Below are positions 9,531 through 16,888 of a stretch of 50,713 nucleotides of DNA, in pieces. The notes beneath the pieces were generated by a model that had not been told where the DNA came from, did not search any database, and saw only the letters and a list, made by a program, of their open reading frames with translations. Position 1 is the first letter of the stretch; every line of letters begins with the position of its first letter. Position numbers and translations under genes: made by a program. The stretch covers positions 1 to 50,713 of the forward strand of contig DASPTT010000057.1 in assembly GCA_035623275.1 (NCBI GenBank), written 5' to 3'. Source of the stretch: DASPTT01 sp035623275. Lineage in GTDB: Bacteria; Actinomycetota; Acidimicrobiia; Acidimicrobiales; UBA8190.

Positions 9531-10565
9531 TTAGAGCAGGAACTCCGCCATCATGCGCAGGGTGTCGGTGCTCCCCGCCACGAGCAGGGAGGTGGCGATG
9601 GACTCGTCCCAGGCGGCCAGGTCGTCGTGGATCTTCTCCGGGGGCCCGATCAGCGAGATCTTCTCGACCATGGCGGTGGGCACCGCGGCGGCGGCCTCGT
9701 CCTTGCGGCCGTCGAAGTAGAGGTCCTGGATCTTCTGCGCCTCGGCGGCGAAGCCCATGCGCACGAAGACGTCGAAGTGGAAGTTCATCTCCCTCGCGCC
9801 CATGCCGCCGATGTAGAGGGCCAGCATGGGGCGGAAGGCGTCGGCGGCGCGCTCGACGTCGTCGTCCACGACCACGGGGCAGAAGGCGATGACCTCGAAG
9901 TCCTCGGCCGAGCGCCGCGCGCCGGGACGGGCGAACCCCTCGTCGAGCGCGGCCTTGAACTCCTGCATGTGGTGCGGCGAGAAGAAGATCGGGAACCAGC
10001 CGTCCCCGATCTCGGCCGCCAGGGCCACGTTCTTGGGTCCCTCGGCGCCCAGGACGATGGGGATCTCGTCGCGCAGTGGGTGGACGATCGGCTTGAGGGG
10101 CTTGCCCAGGCCGGTGCCACCGGGGTACGGCAGCGGGTAGTGGGGCCCGTCGTTCGTGACGGGAGCCTCCCGGGCCACCACCTTGCGGACGATGGAGACG
10201 TACTCGCGGGTCCGGGCGAGGGGCTTGGGGAACGGCTGGCCGTACCAGCCCTCGACCACCTGGGGGCCCGACACCCCGAGGCCGAGGACGAAGCGACCCC
10301 CGCACAGGTGGTCCATCGTGATGGCGGCCATCCCCATGGCCGTGGGCGTCCGTGCCGACAGCTGGCACAACGCGGTGCCGAGGCGGACGCGGCTCGTGCG
10401 CGACCCCCACCAGGCGAGCGGGGTGAGCGCGTCGGAGCCGTAGGCTTCGGCCGTCCACACGGAGTCGAAGCCCAACCGCTCGGCCTCGTCGACGAGCTCG
10501 ACGGCGTTGGGGGGCGGCCCGCTGCCCCAATACCCCAGTTGCAGGCCGAGCTTGAGATGTGCCAC
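9531..10565 (-). CDS. LLM-class F420-dependent oxidoreductase (Rv3520c-like)
   Basis: A 344-residue luciferase-like monooxygenase-fold protein. LQLGYWGSGPP, TAEAYGSDALTPLAWWGS, LGLGVSGPQVVEGWYGQPF and LGAEGPKNVALAAEIGDGWF agree closely with what I recall of M. tuberculosis Rv3520c, a coenzyme F420-binding protein of the cholesterol (KstR) regulon. The start is the GTG at 10565 with GAGGGGG upstream. It lies in the CYP125-like operon between a second LLM protein and the saccharopine-dehydrogenase-like gene. It likely uses F420 to reduce or oxidise a steroid intermediate; the reaction is unproven. Confidence 0.9.
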   Translation of the reverse strand: MAHLKLGLQLGYWGSGPPPNAVELVDEAERLGFDSVWTAEAYGSDALTPLAWWGSRTSRVRLGTALCQLSARTPTAMGMAAITMDHLCGGRFVLGLGVSGPQVVEGWYGQPFPKPLARTREYVSIVRKVVAREAPVTNDGPHYPLPYPGGTGLGKPLKPIVHPLRDEIPIVLGAEGPKNVALAAEIGDGWFPIFFSPHHMQEFKAALDEGFARPGARRSAEDFEVIAFCPVVVDDDVERAADAFRPMLALYIGGMGAREMNFHFDVFVRMGFAAEAQKIQDLYFDGRKDEAAAAVPTAMVEKISLIGPPEKIHDDLAAWDESIATSLLVAGSTDTLRMMAEFLL

Positions 10566-10580
10566 CGGGTCCCCCTCGGG

Positions 10581-11489
10581 TCAGCGAGCCTTGGCGATGA
10601 TCTCGTCGGCGAACCGGGCCGACGCGTCGATCCGCTGGCGCATGTGGCGTTCCGGCGGGTCGGCGGGGTCCAGCTTGGTGTCCATCCACGGCGCGCACAA
10701 GATGTCGGTCACGCCGTAGTCGTCCTCGAAGCGCCGGTAGACGTCGACGTCGGGCCGGGCCCACAGCGACAGGTAGACGGCGAAGGGCTCCGTGTCCCGG
10801 CCCGCTGCGCGCCGGGCGTCGTGGAGCGCGGACAGGTGCTCTCGGGCGACGTCGGGCGTGTAGGCGCCCGCCGCCAGCCAGCCGTCGCACAGCATCGCCG
10901 CCCGGCGCAGCGCCGGCGCGGAATGGCCCCCGCCGTAGATGGGGACCCGTCCCGGCGGGCTCGGCTCCATGCGCATGGCGGGGACGTCGTAGAGCGGTCC
11001 GTGGTACTCGACCCACCCGCCGGCCCACAGGGCCCGCAAGGCCGGGATCATGTCGTCGAGGCGCCGGCCTCGGGTGGAGAAGTCCTGCCCGGTGGCGTCG
11101 AACTCCTCCTTGCACCAGCCCACGCCCACGCCCAGGTTCACCCGGCCCCGCGAGACGACGGCCGCGGTGGCCACCTGCTTGGCCACGGTGATGAGGTCGC
11201 GCGCCGGGGCCACGTACACCCCGGTGGTGAACTCGAGCCGCCGGGTCACCGCGGCCATGGCCGAGATGAAGCAGAAGGGGTCGGGCCACTCGGTGTCGGG
11301 GTCCCAGTGCTGCCCGAAGCCCGGCGCGCCGTCCTCGCGTGTCGAGTAGGTGTAGCGCGACGACAGCTCACGGGGAAAGAACATGTGGTCCGAGACGTAG
11401 ATGCCGTCGTATCCCTGCTCGTCCGCCGCCCGCGCCAGCTCCAGGGCGTCGAGCGTGGGGAGGAAGGTGACGGCTTGGTGGAATCGCAT
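10581..11489 (-). CDS. LLM-class F420-dependent oxidoreductase
   Basis: A 302-residue luciferase-like protein of the F420-type subgroup: LARAADEQGYDGIYVSDHMF, the YVAPARDLITVAKQVAT segment, VNLGVGVGWCKEEFDATG, YHGPLYDVP, and GRVPIYGGGHSAPALRRAA. It is distinct from the neighbouring LLM protein and is not a recent duplicate. It follows the P450 by 72 bp and precedes the Rv3520c-like gene by 15 bp, so all are probably on one transcript under the KstR-like sites near 12.9 kb. The flavin or deazaflavin cofactor is assigned by family. The substrate is unknown. Confidence 0.9.
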   Translation of the reverse strand: MRFHQAVTFLPTLDALELARAADEQGYDGIYVSDHMFFPRELSSRYTYSTREDGAPGFGQHWDPDTEWPDPFCFISAMAAVTRRLEFTTGVYVAPARDLITVAKQVATAAVVSRGRVNLGVGVGWCKEEFDATGQDFSTRGRRLDDMIPALRALWAGGWVEYHGPLYDVPAMRMEPSPPGRVPIYGGGHSAPALRRAAMLCDGWLAAGAYTPDVAREHLSALHDARRAAGRDTEPFAVYLSLWARPDVDVYRRFEDDYGVTDILCAPWMDTKLDPADPPERHMRQRIDASARFADEIIAKAR

Positions 11490-11561
11490 GGCGGCTCGAT
11501 CCTGATCGGGGCGGGGCGGCTCGCCGGCGCGGTCGGCGCCGGCCGGGCCCGGCCGGCGCCG

Positions 11562-12794
11562 CTAGGGCCGGACGGGCCGTCCGGGGGTGAAGGCGACGGG
11601 CAGGTGCTTCACCCCGTTGATGAACGCCGACTTGAGGCGCTGGATGTCGCCGTCCTGGTGGATGTCGGGCACGCGGTCGAGGAGGTGCTCGAACATCACG
11701 CGGATCTCCATCCGGGCCAGGTTGGCGCCGAGGCAGAAATGGGGCCCGCCCCCGCCGAAGGCCATGTGCGGGTTTGGGTGGCGGGTGACGTCGAACACCT
11801 GGGGAGCCCCGAAGACGTCCTCGTCCCGGTTGGCGGAGGTGTGGAAGAACACGACCTTCTGGTCGACCTCGATCTGCTGGCCGTGCAGCTCGAAGGGTTG
11901 CGTCGACTGCCGGCGGAAGTTCATGACCGGCGTGACGAAGCGGAGCATCTCCTCGACCGCGTTCGGCAACAGGGCGCGGTTGGCGACCAGCTTCTGCCAT
12001 TCGTCGGGGTTGAGGAAGAAGGCGTGCATGGCACCCGAGATGAGGTTGCGCGTCGTCTCGTTGCCGGCCACCGTGAGCAGGAGGAAGAAGAGCTCGAGCT
12101 CGAGCTCCGAGAGCTGGTCCCCCTCGATCTCCACCCGGGTGAGGATGCTCATCAGGTCCTCGTGCGGGTCGACCCGCTTCTTCGCGAAGAGGTCGGCGGC
12201 GTAGGCGTAGAGCTCCATGGCCGCGGCCTGGGCGTGCTCGGAGCCCCCCTCCTCGCCCTGGTACTCGGCGTCCTGGTTGCCGACCATCCGGTTGGACCAG
12301 TCGAACATCTTGTGCCGGTCCTCCTGGGGGACGCCGAGCAGGTCGGCGATCACCACCAGGGGCAGCTCGGCCGAGATGTCGGTGACGAAGTCGGCCTCGC
12401 CCTTCTCGATCACCGAGTCGATGATCTTGTCGGTCGTCTCGTGGATCTTCTGCTCGAGCTGGGCCACCATCCTCGGCGTGAAGCCCTTGTTCACCAGGCG
12501 CCGGTAGCGGGTGTGCAGCGGCGGGTCCATGTTGAGCATCATGAGCCGCTGCTGGAGGAGGTCGGCCTCGGGGATCTCCCAGATGAAGGTGGCCTTCTCG
12601 TACGAGGAGAAGTGCTCGTAGTCGCGGTTGACGGCCACGCAGTCGTCGTACTTGGTCACCGCCCAGAAGCCCGGGCCGTCCGTCTCCTCGTGCCAGTAGA
12701 CGGGGGCGTGCTGGCGGAGGTGGGCGAACCACTCGTGGGGGACGTGGTCGACGAAAACCTCGGCGTCGGTCAGGTCGATGTCGCTCAGGTCCAT
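11562..12794 (-). CDS. cyp125: Cytochrome P450, CYP125-like steroid 26/27-hydroxylase
   Basis: A 410-residue P450 without a membrane anchor. Oxygen-activation I-helix AGNETTRN is at about 243-250, ExxR (EMLR) at about 282-285 and the heme loop FGGGGPHFCLGANLAR with Cys about 354. HFSSYEK, MLNMDPPLHTR, GFTPRM, ELPLVVIADLLGVPQEDR, the WSNRMVGNQD segment and NPNPHMAFG follow the pattern I remember for CYP125 more closely than CYP142. CYP125 oxidises the cholesterol side-chain terminal carbon. The ATG at 12794 follows AGGAAGG; a longer in-frame start at 12896 would lie inside the KstR-like site. It is divergent from the igr-like operon. Confidence 0.9.
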   Translation of the reverse strand: MDLSDIDLTDAEVFVDHVPHEWFAHLRQHAPVYWHEETDGPGFWAVTKYDDCVAVNRDYEHFSSYEKATFIWEIPEADLLQQRLMMLNMDPPLHTRYRRLVNKGFTPRMVAQLEQKIHETTDKIIDSVIEKGEADFVTDISAELPLVVIADLLGVPQEDRHKMFDWSNRMVGNQDAEYQGEEGGSEHAQAAAMELYAYAADLFAKKRVDPHEDLMSILTRVEIEGDQLSELELELFFLLLTVAGNETTRNLISGAMHAFFLNPDEWQKLVANRALLPNAVEEMLRFVTPVMNFRRQSTQPFELHGQQIEVDQKVVFFHTSANRDEDVFGAPQVFDVTRHPNPHMAFGGGGPHFCLGANLARMEIRVMFEHLLDRVPDIHQDGDIQRLKSAFINGVKHLPVAFTPGRPVRP

Positions 12795-12888
12795 GTGCGG
12801 GTCCCTTCCTGCGGGCACGTGCCGCGTGCTCGTCGGCTGGCGTGTCCGGACGGCACCGGCCGCCTCGCCGGGGCGCCCCGGCCCAGAC

Positions 12889-12902
12889 GAGAACACGTTT
12901 CA
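12889..12902. promoter_or_regulatory. KstR-like operator (P450-proximal)
   Basis: GAGAACACGTTTCA fits TnnAACnnGTTnnA except for the first T. It is 95 bp upstream of the P450 start in the 293-bp divergent region 12795-13087, which also carries a second site at 13010. No gene is seen in this divergent region. Confidence 0.6.
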
Positions 12903-13009
12903 GTCATGATAGGCCGTCAGATCCGCGCTGACCAGTGACCCGGCGCCCTCTCGCGGGGGACCCGGACCCCGGATTGTCACCCTCCGACACCCCACTGGTA
13001 CGGTGAAAG

Positions 13010-13023
13010 TAGAACGAGTTCCA
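13010..13023. promoter_or_regulatory. KstR-like operator (igr-operon-proximal)
   Basis: TAGAACGAGTTCCA matches all fixed positions of TnnAACnnGTTnnA and is close to a full palindrome. It is 65 bp before the fadE29-like start and 108 bp from the P450-side site. Paired sites in a divergent region suggest each promoter has its own operator. Confidence 0.7.
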
Positions 13024-13087
13024 GCGAGGCCACGGGAGGGGCCGGGACCGGGGTCGCCCGGCCCGGACCGGCAGACGGACGGCGACG

Positions 13088-14266
13088 ATGTTCTTGGAGG
13101 AGACCCCCGAGCAGCAGGCGCTGCGGCACGAGCTGCGTGCCTACTACGCCTCCCTGCTCACCGACGAGGTGCGCGCCGGCGTCGGCGACGTCGGCGAAGG
13201 GGGCGAGATGTGGCGCCAGGTCGTGCGCCAGATCGGCAAGGACGGCTGGCTCGGCATCGGGTGGCCGACGGAGTACGGCGGCCAGGGGCGGCCCGCCACC
13301 GACCAGTTCATCTTTTTCGACGAGACCCGTCGCGCCGGCGCGCCGTTCCCCTTCGTCACCATCAACACGGTCGGCCCGACCATCATGCGCTTCGGCACCG
13401 AGGAGCAGAAGGCCTTCTTCCTCCCCGGCATCCTGGCGGGCGAGATCAACTTCGCCATCGGCTACACGGAGCCCGAGGCGGGCACCGACCTCGCCTCGCT
13501 GCGCACGCGTGCCGTGCGCGACGGCGACGAGTACGTGGTGAACGGGTCGAAGATCTTCACCAGCGGGGCCGACATGGCGGACTATGTGTGGCTCGCCTGC
13601 CGCACCGACCCCGACGCCCCGAAGCACAATGGGATCTCGATCCTCTGCCTGCACACGGACCAGCCCGGGTTCTCGTACACGCCGATCACCACGCTCGCCG
13701 GCCAGATGACGACGGCGAGCTTCTACAACGACGCACGCGTGCCCGTGCCGATGCGCGTCGGGGCGGAGAACGAGGGCTGGCGCATGATCACCACGCAGCT
13801 CAACCACGAGCGCGTGGGGCTGGCAGCATGGAGCGGGTTCGCCGGCAAGCTCTGGGACGAGACGGCACGCTGGGCGGCGGCCACGACCACCCCCGACGGG
13901 GACGTGGTGGCGGACCTGCCCTGGGTCCAGGCCGACCTGGCGCGGACCAAGGCCGAGCTCCACGCCATGCACCTGCTCAACTGGCGCATGGCCAGCGCCG
14001 TGGCCGGTGGGGACGTCTCGGCGGCCGACTCCTCGGCCGTGAAGGTCTTCGGCGTGGAGCGCAGCATCGAGATCTACCGCCGGCTTCTCGGGATCGTCGG
14101 GGCGGGGGGGTACCTGGCCCCGGGATCGCCCGGCGCGGCGCTGGCGGGCCAGCTCGAGCGCACCGCCCGCCACGCCCAGATCAACACCTTCGGCGGCGGG
14201 GTGAACGAGATCCAGCGCGAGATCGTGGCCACGGCCGGCCTCGGCATGGTCCGGGCGAGCCGATGA
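13088..14266 (+). CDS. fadE29: Acyl-CoA dehydrogenase, FadE29/ChsE2-like subunit
   Basis: A 392-residue acyl-CoA dehydrogenase. MFLEETPEQQALRHELRAYY, INTVGPTIMRFGTEEQKAFF, GYTEPEAGTDLASLRTRAVR, WLACRTDPDAPKHNGISIL and NTFGGGVNEIQREI match the FadE29 (ChsE2) pattern. In M. tuberculosis ChsE1-ChsE2 is an alpha2beta2 dehydrogenase acting on the 3-carbon steroid side-chain CoA ester. It is the first gene of the igr-like operon, with a KstR-like site 65 bp upstream. The ATG has no clear Shine-Dalgarno. It is also similar to the FadE26-like protein at 5256, its likely paralog. Confidence 0.92.
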   Translation: MFLEETPEQQALRHELRAYYASLLTDEVRAGVGDVGEGGEMWRQVVRQIGKDGWLGIGWPTEYGGQGRPATDQFIFFDETRRAGAPFPFVTINTVGPTIMRFGTEEQKAFFLPGILAGEINFAIGYTEPEAGTDLASLRTRAVRDGDEYVVNGSKIFTSGADMADYVWLACRTDPDAPKHNGISILCLHTDQPGFSYTPITTLAGQMTTASFYNDARVPVPMRVGAENEGWRMITTQLNHERVGLAAWSGFAGKLWDETARWAAATTTPDGDVVADLPWVQADLARTKAELHAMHLLNWRMASAVAGGDVSAADSSAVKVFGVERSIEIYRRLLGIVGAGGYLAPGSPGAALAGQLERTARHAQINTFGGGVNEIQREIVATAGLGMVRASR

Positions 14267-15294
14267 GCGGAGGCGAGCCGCTGAGCGGGGACGAGCCGCT
14301 GAGCGGGGACGCCGCGCTGCTCCGGCGCCTGCAGGACTTCGAGGGCCGATCGACCGGCCCGGCGTTCACCATGGCCGATCCCGTCAACGGGCCGATGATC
14401 CGGCACTGGGTCGAGGCCATGGGCGACGAGAACCCCGTCTACGTGGACGAGGCGACCGCGCGCGCCGAGGGGTTCGCCGGGGTGGTCGCGCCGCCGACCA
14501 TGCTCCAGGCGTGGGTCATGCGCGGCTACCGGGCGACCGTGGAGGCCGAGCGGTCCCGGGGCGCGGCGGCGGAGACCGGCGCCGGCGGGGCGCGTTCGGC
14601 CCAGGACGAGGTCTTCGCCGTTCTCGACGAGGCCGGGTTCACCTCGGTCGTGGCCACGAACTGCGAGCAGCAGTACCGCCGGCCGATCGTGGTCGGGGAC
14701 GTGCTCAGCGCGGTGTCGATCATCGAATCGGTGTCCCCCGAGAAGCACACCGCGCTGGGCGACGGGCACTTCGTCACGACGCGCACGGACTTCACCGATG
14801 CGAGCGGCGCGCCCGTGGCCACCATGCGCTTCCGCATCCTCCGCTTCCGGCCGCGCCCGCGGGCAGCGGACGCGCCGCCCCGGGTGCCCCGGCCCCGCCC
14901 GGCGATCACGCGGGACATCGCCTTCTTCTTCGAGGGCCTGGCGGCGGGGAAGCTGCTGATCCAGCGCTGCGCGGCCTGCGGGACCCTGCGCCACCCCCCA
15001 CGCCCAGCCTGCGCGTCGTGCCGGTCGCTGGAGTGGGACACGGTCGAGTCGGCCGGACGCGGGAGGGTCTTCAGCTTCGTGGTCGTCCATCACCCCCAGA
15101 TCCCGTCCTTCGACTACCCCCTGGCCATCGCGGTGGTCGAGCTCGAGGAGGGCACCCGACTGGTGGCCGACCTCGTGGGGGTCGACCCGGTGGACGTCCA
15201 CATCGACATGCCCGTCGTGCTCGAGATCCAGGCGGTCGACCCCGAGCTGTCCCTGGCCATGTTCCGGCCGGCGGCCGGCTCCGGAGGCGCCTGA
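14263..15294 (+). CDS. chsH2: MaoC/DUF35 two-domain protein, ChsH2-like
   Basis: A 343-residue fusion. Residues about 20-195 form a MaoC-like hotdog domain (PMIRHWVEAMGDENPVYVDE). Residues about 215-335 are a DUF35 module: zinc-ribbon C236xxC239 and C250xxC253, then an OB fold (GRGRVFSFVVVHHPQ). In ChsH2 of M. tuberculosis the hotdog domain pairs with ChsH1 as an enoyl-CoA hydratase and the DUF35 domain partners Ltp2 in the aldolase. The hydratase His position reads Tyr60 here (GDENPVY), consistent with a non-catalytic subunit. ATGA overlaps with the gene before. The N-terminus has a duplicated EPLSGD segment. Confidence 0.93.
   Translation: MSGGEPLSGDEPLSGDAALLRRLQDFEGRSTGPAFTMADPVNGPMIRHWVEAMGDENPVYVDEATARAEGFAGVVAPPTMLQAWVMRGYRATVEAERSRGAAAETGAGGARSAQDEVFAVLDEAGFTSVVATNCEQQYRRPIVVGDVLSAVSIIESVSPEKHTALGDGHFVTTRTDFTDASGAPVATMRFRILRFRPRPRAADAPPRVPRPRPAITRDIAFFFEGLAAGKLLIQRCAACGTLRHPPRPACASCRSLEWDTVESAGRGRVFSFVVVHHPQIPSFDYPLAIAVVELEEGTRLVADLVGVDPVDVHIDMPVVLEIQAVDPELSLAMFRPAAGSGGA
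14275..14310 (+). repeat. 18-bp tandem duplication at the chsH2-like N-terminus
   Basis: GAGCCGCTGAGCGGGGAC occurs twice in tandem (14275-14292, 14293-14310), in frame, adding the repeated EPLSGD. It lies before the first recognisable MaoC residues, so it should not disturb the fold. Confidence 0.9.
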
Positions 15295-16445
15295 TGGACT
15301 TCACCTTCACCGAGGAGCAGGACGCGGTGGCCGAGGCCGCGGCGGGCGTGTTCGCGGGCCTGGCCACCACCGAGCGGGTGGCCGAGGCCGAGCGCGACGG
15401 CGACCGCTTCGACGCCGAGCTGTGGGCCGCGCTGGCGCGCGCCAACCTGCTGGGGGTGGCCGTGCCCGAGGCCGACGGGGGGTCGGGCCTCGGCATCACC
15501 GAGCTCGCCCTGGTGCTCGAGCAGCAGGGACGGCACGTGGCCCCCATCCCCCTGTGGGCCACCACCGTCCTCGGGGCGCTGCCGCTGGCCGCCTTCGGGT
15601 CGGCGGACCTGCGCAGCCGCTGGCTGCCCGGTGTGGTGGCGGGGGAGGTCCGCCTCAGCGCGGCGCTCACCGAGGCCGCGGCCAGCCCGCAGCGACGCCC
15701 GGTGGTCGCCGCCTCGCCCGACGGCGGGGGCTGGCGTCTGTCGGGCACCGCCTTCGCCGTGCCCCAGGCGCACCTGGCGTCGCGCGTCCTGGTGCCGGCA
15801 GCGGCCGGCGACGGGGTGGTGGTGGCGCTCGTCGACCCGTCGGGTCCCGGCGCGCGTCTCGAGCGGGCGGTGACGACGGATCGCCAGGTCCACCCGCACC
15901 TCCACCTCGACTCATATGCGCTGGCACCGGAGGACGTGGTGGTGGCGCCGAACGAGGGCGCGGCTGCGGTGGAGTGGATGGTCGAGCGGGCACTGGTCGG
16001 CCTGTGCGCCATCCAGCTGGGGGTGACCGAGGCCGCGTTGCGCCGGACCGCCGCGTACGTGAACGAGCGCCATCAGTTCGGCCGCCCGCTGTCGTCGTTC
16101 CAGGCGACCATGCTGCGCGCCGCCGACGCCTTCATCGACACGGAGGCCATCCGGGTCACGCTCTGGCAGGCCGCGTGGCGCATCGACACGGGCCGCTCCA
16201 GCGCCGAGGCGGTGACCGTGGCCAAGTGGTGGGCGTCGGAGGCGGGCCAGCGCGTCGTCCATGCCACCCAGCACCTCCACGGCGGGGTGGGCGCGGACAT
16301 CGAGTACCCGATCCATCGCTACTTCCTCTGGGGCAAGCAGATCGAGCTCATGCTCGAGGCGCCGAGCGCGCAGCTGGCCCGGCTGGGCCGGATCGTCGCG
16401 GCCGAGCTGGGCCGTCCCGCGGTGGGGTCGAGGTCCGGCGCATGA
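15294..16445 (+). CDS. fadE28: Acyl-CoA dehydrogenase, FadE28/ChsE1-like subunit
   Basis: A 383-residue acyl-CoA dehydrogenase of the divergent partner type. It begins MDFTFTEEQDAVAEAAAG and has VPEADGGSGLGI, YVNERHQFGRPLSSFQA, AADAFIDTEAIRVTLWQAAW and QHLHGGVGADIEYPIHRYF. In M. tuberculosis FadE28 forms the ChsE1-ChsE2 heterotetramer with FadE29; both subunits are encoded here, separated by chsH2. The start overlaps the chsH2 stop (TGATG) and the stop overlaps the next start (ATGA), showing tight coupling. It resembles the FadE27-like protein at 6446. Confidence 0.92.
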   Translation: MDFTFTEEQDAVAEAAAGVFAGLATTERVAEAERDGDRFDAELWAALARANLLGVAVPEADGGSGLGITELALVLEQQGRHVAPIPLWATTVLGALPLAAFGSADLRSRWLPGVVAGEVRLSAALTEAAASPQRRPVVAASPDGGGWRLSGTAFAVPQAHLASRVLVPAAAGDGVVVALVDPSGPGARLERAVTTDRQVHPHLHLDSYALAPEDVVVAPNEGAAAVEWMVERALVGLCAIQLGVTEAALRRTAAYVNERHQFGRPLSSFQATMLRAADAFIDTEAIRVTLWQAAWRIDTGRSSAEAVTVAKWWASEAGQRVVHATQHLHGGVGADIEYPIHRYFLWGKQIELMLEAPSAQLARLGRIVAAELGRPAVGSRSGA

Positions 16446-16888
16446 GCACCGTCTCGACGACGCGAAGATTGGACGAGGTCGAGACGGGCGACGCGCTCGG
16501 CCCGCTGGAGGTGCCCCTCACACGCACCGTCATCGTGGCCACCGCCATCGCGTCGCGCGACTACCAGGACGTGCACCACGACCCCGCGCTGGCCGTCGAG
16601 CGCGGCTCGCCCGACATCTTCATGAACATCCTCACCACCAACGGGTTCGTCGGACGCTTCGTCACGGACTGGGCCGGCCCCGGCGCGCGCATCACCGCCG
16701 TGTCGATCCGCTTGGGGGTGCCCAACTACCCGGGGGACACCATGGTCCTGACCGGATCGGTGACCGGCAAGGAGCCGGGCGAGCCGGGGGAGGCGGACGG
16801 CGCGGCGGGGATCGCCGTGCTGTCGGTGCGCGGGGCCAACAGCCGCGGGGACCATGTCACGGGCACCGTCCGGGTGGCGCTGCCGTGA
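16442..16888 (+). CDS. chsH1: MaoC-like hydratase subunit, ChsH1-like
   Basis: A 148-residue single hotdog domain. The segment SRDYQDVHHDPALA carries the Asp/His dyad region of MaoC (R-hydratase-2) enzymes, near D40 and H45, which the ChsH2-like protein lacks. FMNILTTNGFVGRFVTDWAG and the VPNYPGDTM segment fit ChsH1. In M. tuberculosis ChsH1-ChsH2 hydrates the steroid enoyl-CoA made by ChsE1-ChsE2. ATGA overlap with fadE28 upstream and GTGA overlap with ltp2 downstream place it in the same transcript. Confidence 0.92.
   Translation: MSTVSTTRRLDEVETGDALGPLEVPLTRTVIVATAIASRDYQDVHHDPALAVERGSPDIFMNILTTNGFVGRFVTDWAGPGARITAVSIRLGVPNYPGDTMVLTGSVTGKEPGEPGEADGAAGIAVLSVRGANSRGDHVTGTVRVALP

Noticed and set aside
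8890..11289. A 799-codon minus-strand frame overlapping the LLM genes
   Set aside because: Arg/Pro/Gly-rich translation in a shifted frame of real genes on the same strand; no domain.
8547..12938. A 1463-codon open frame on the plus strand, antisense to the P450 and LLM genes
   Set aside because: It mirrors four well-recognised minus-strand genes and encodes Arg/Gly/His/Val-rich low-complexity sequence; a product of high GC at third positions.
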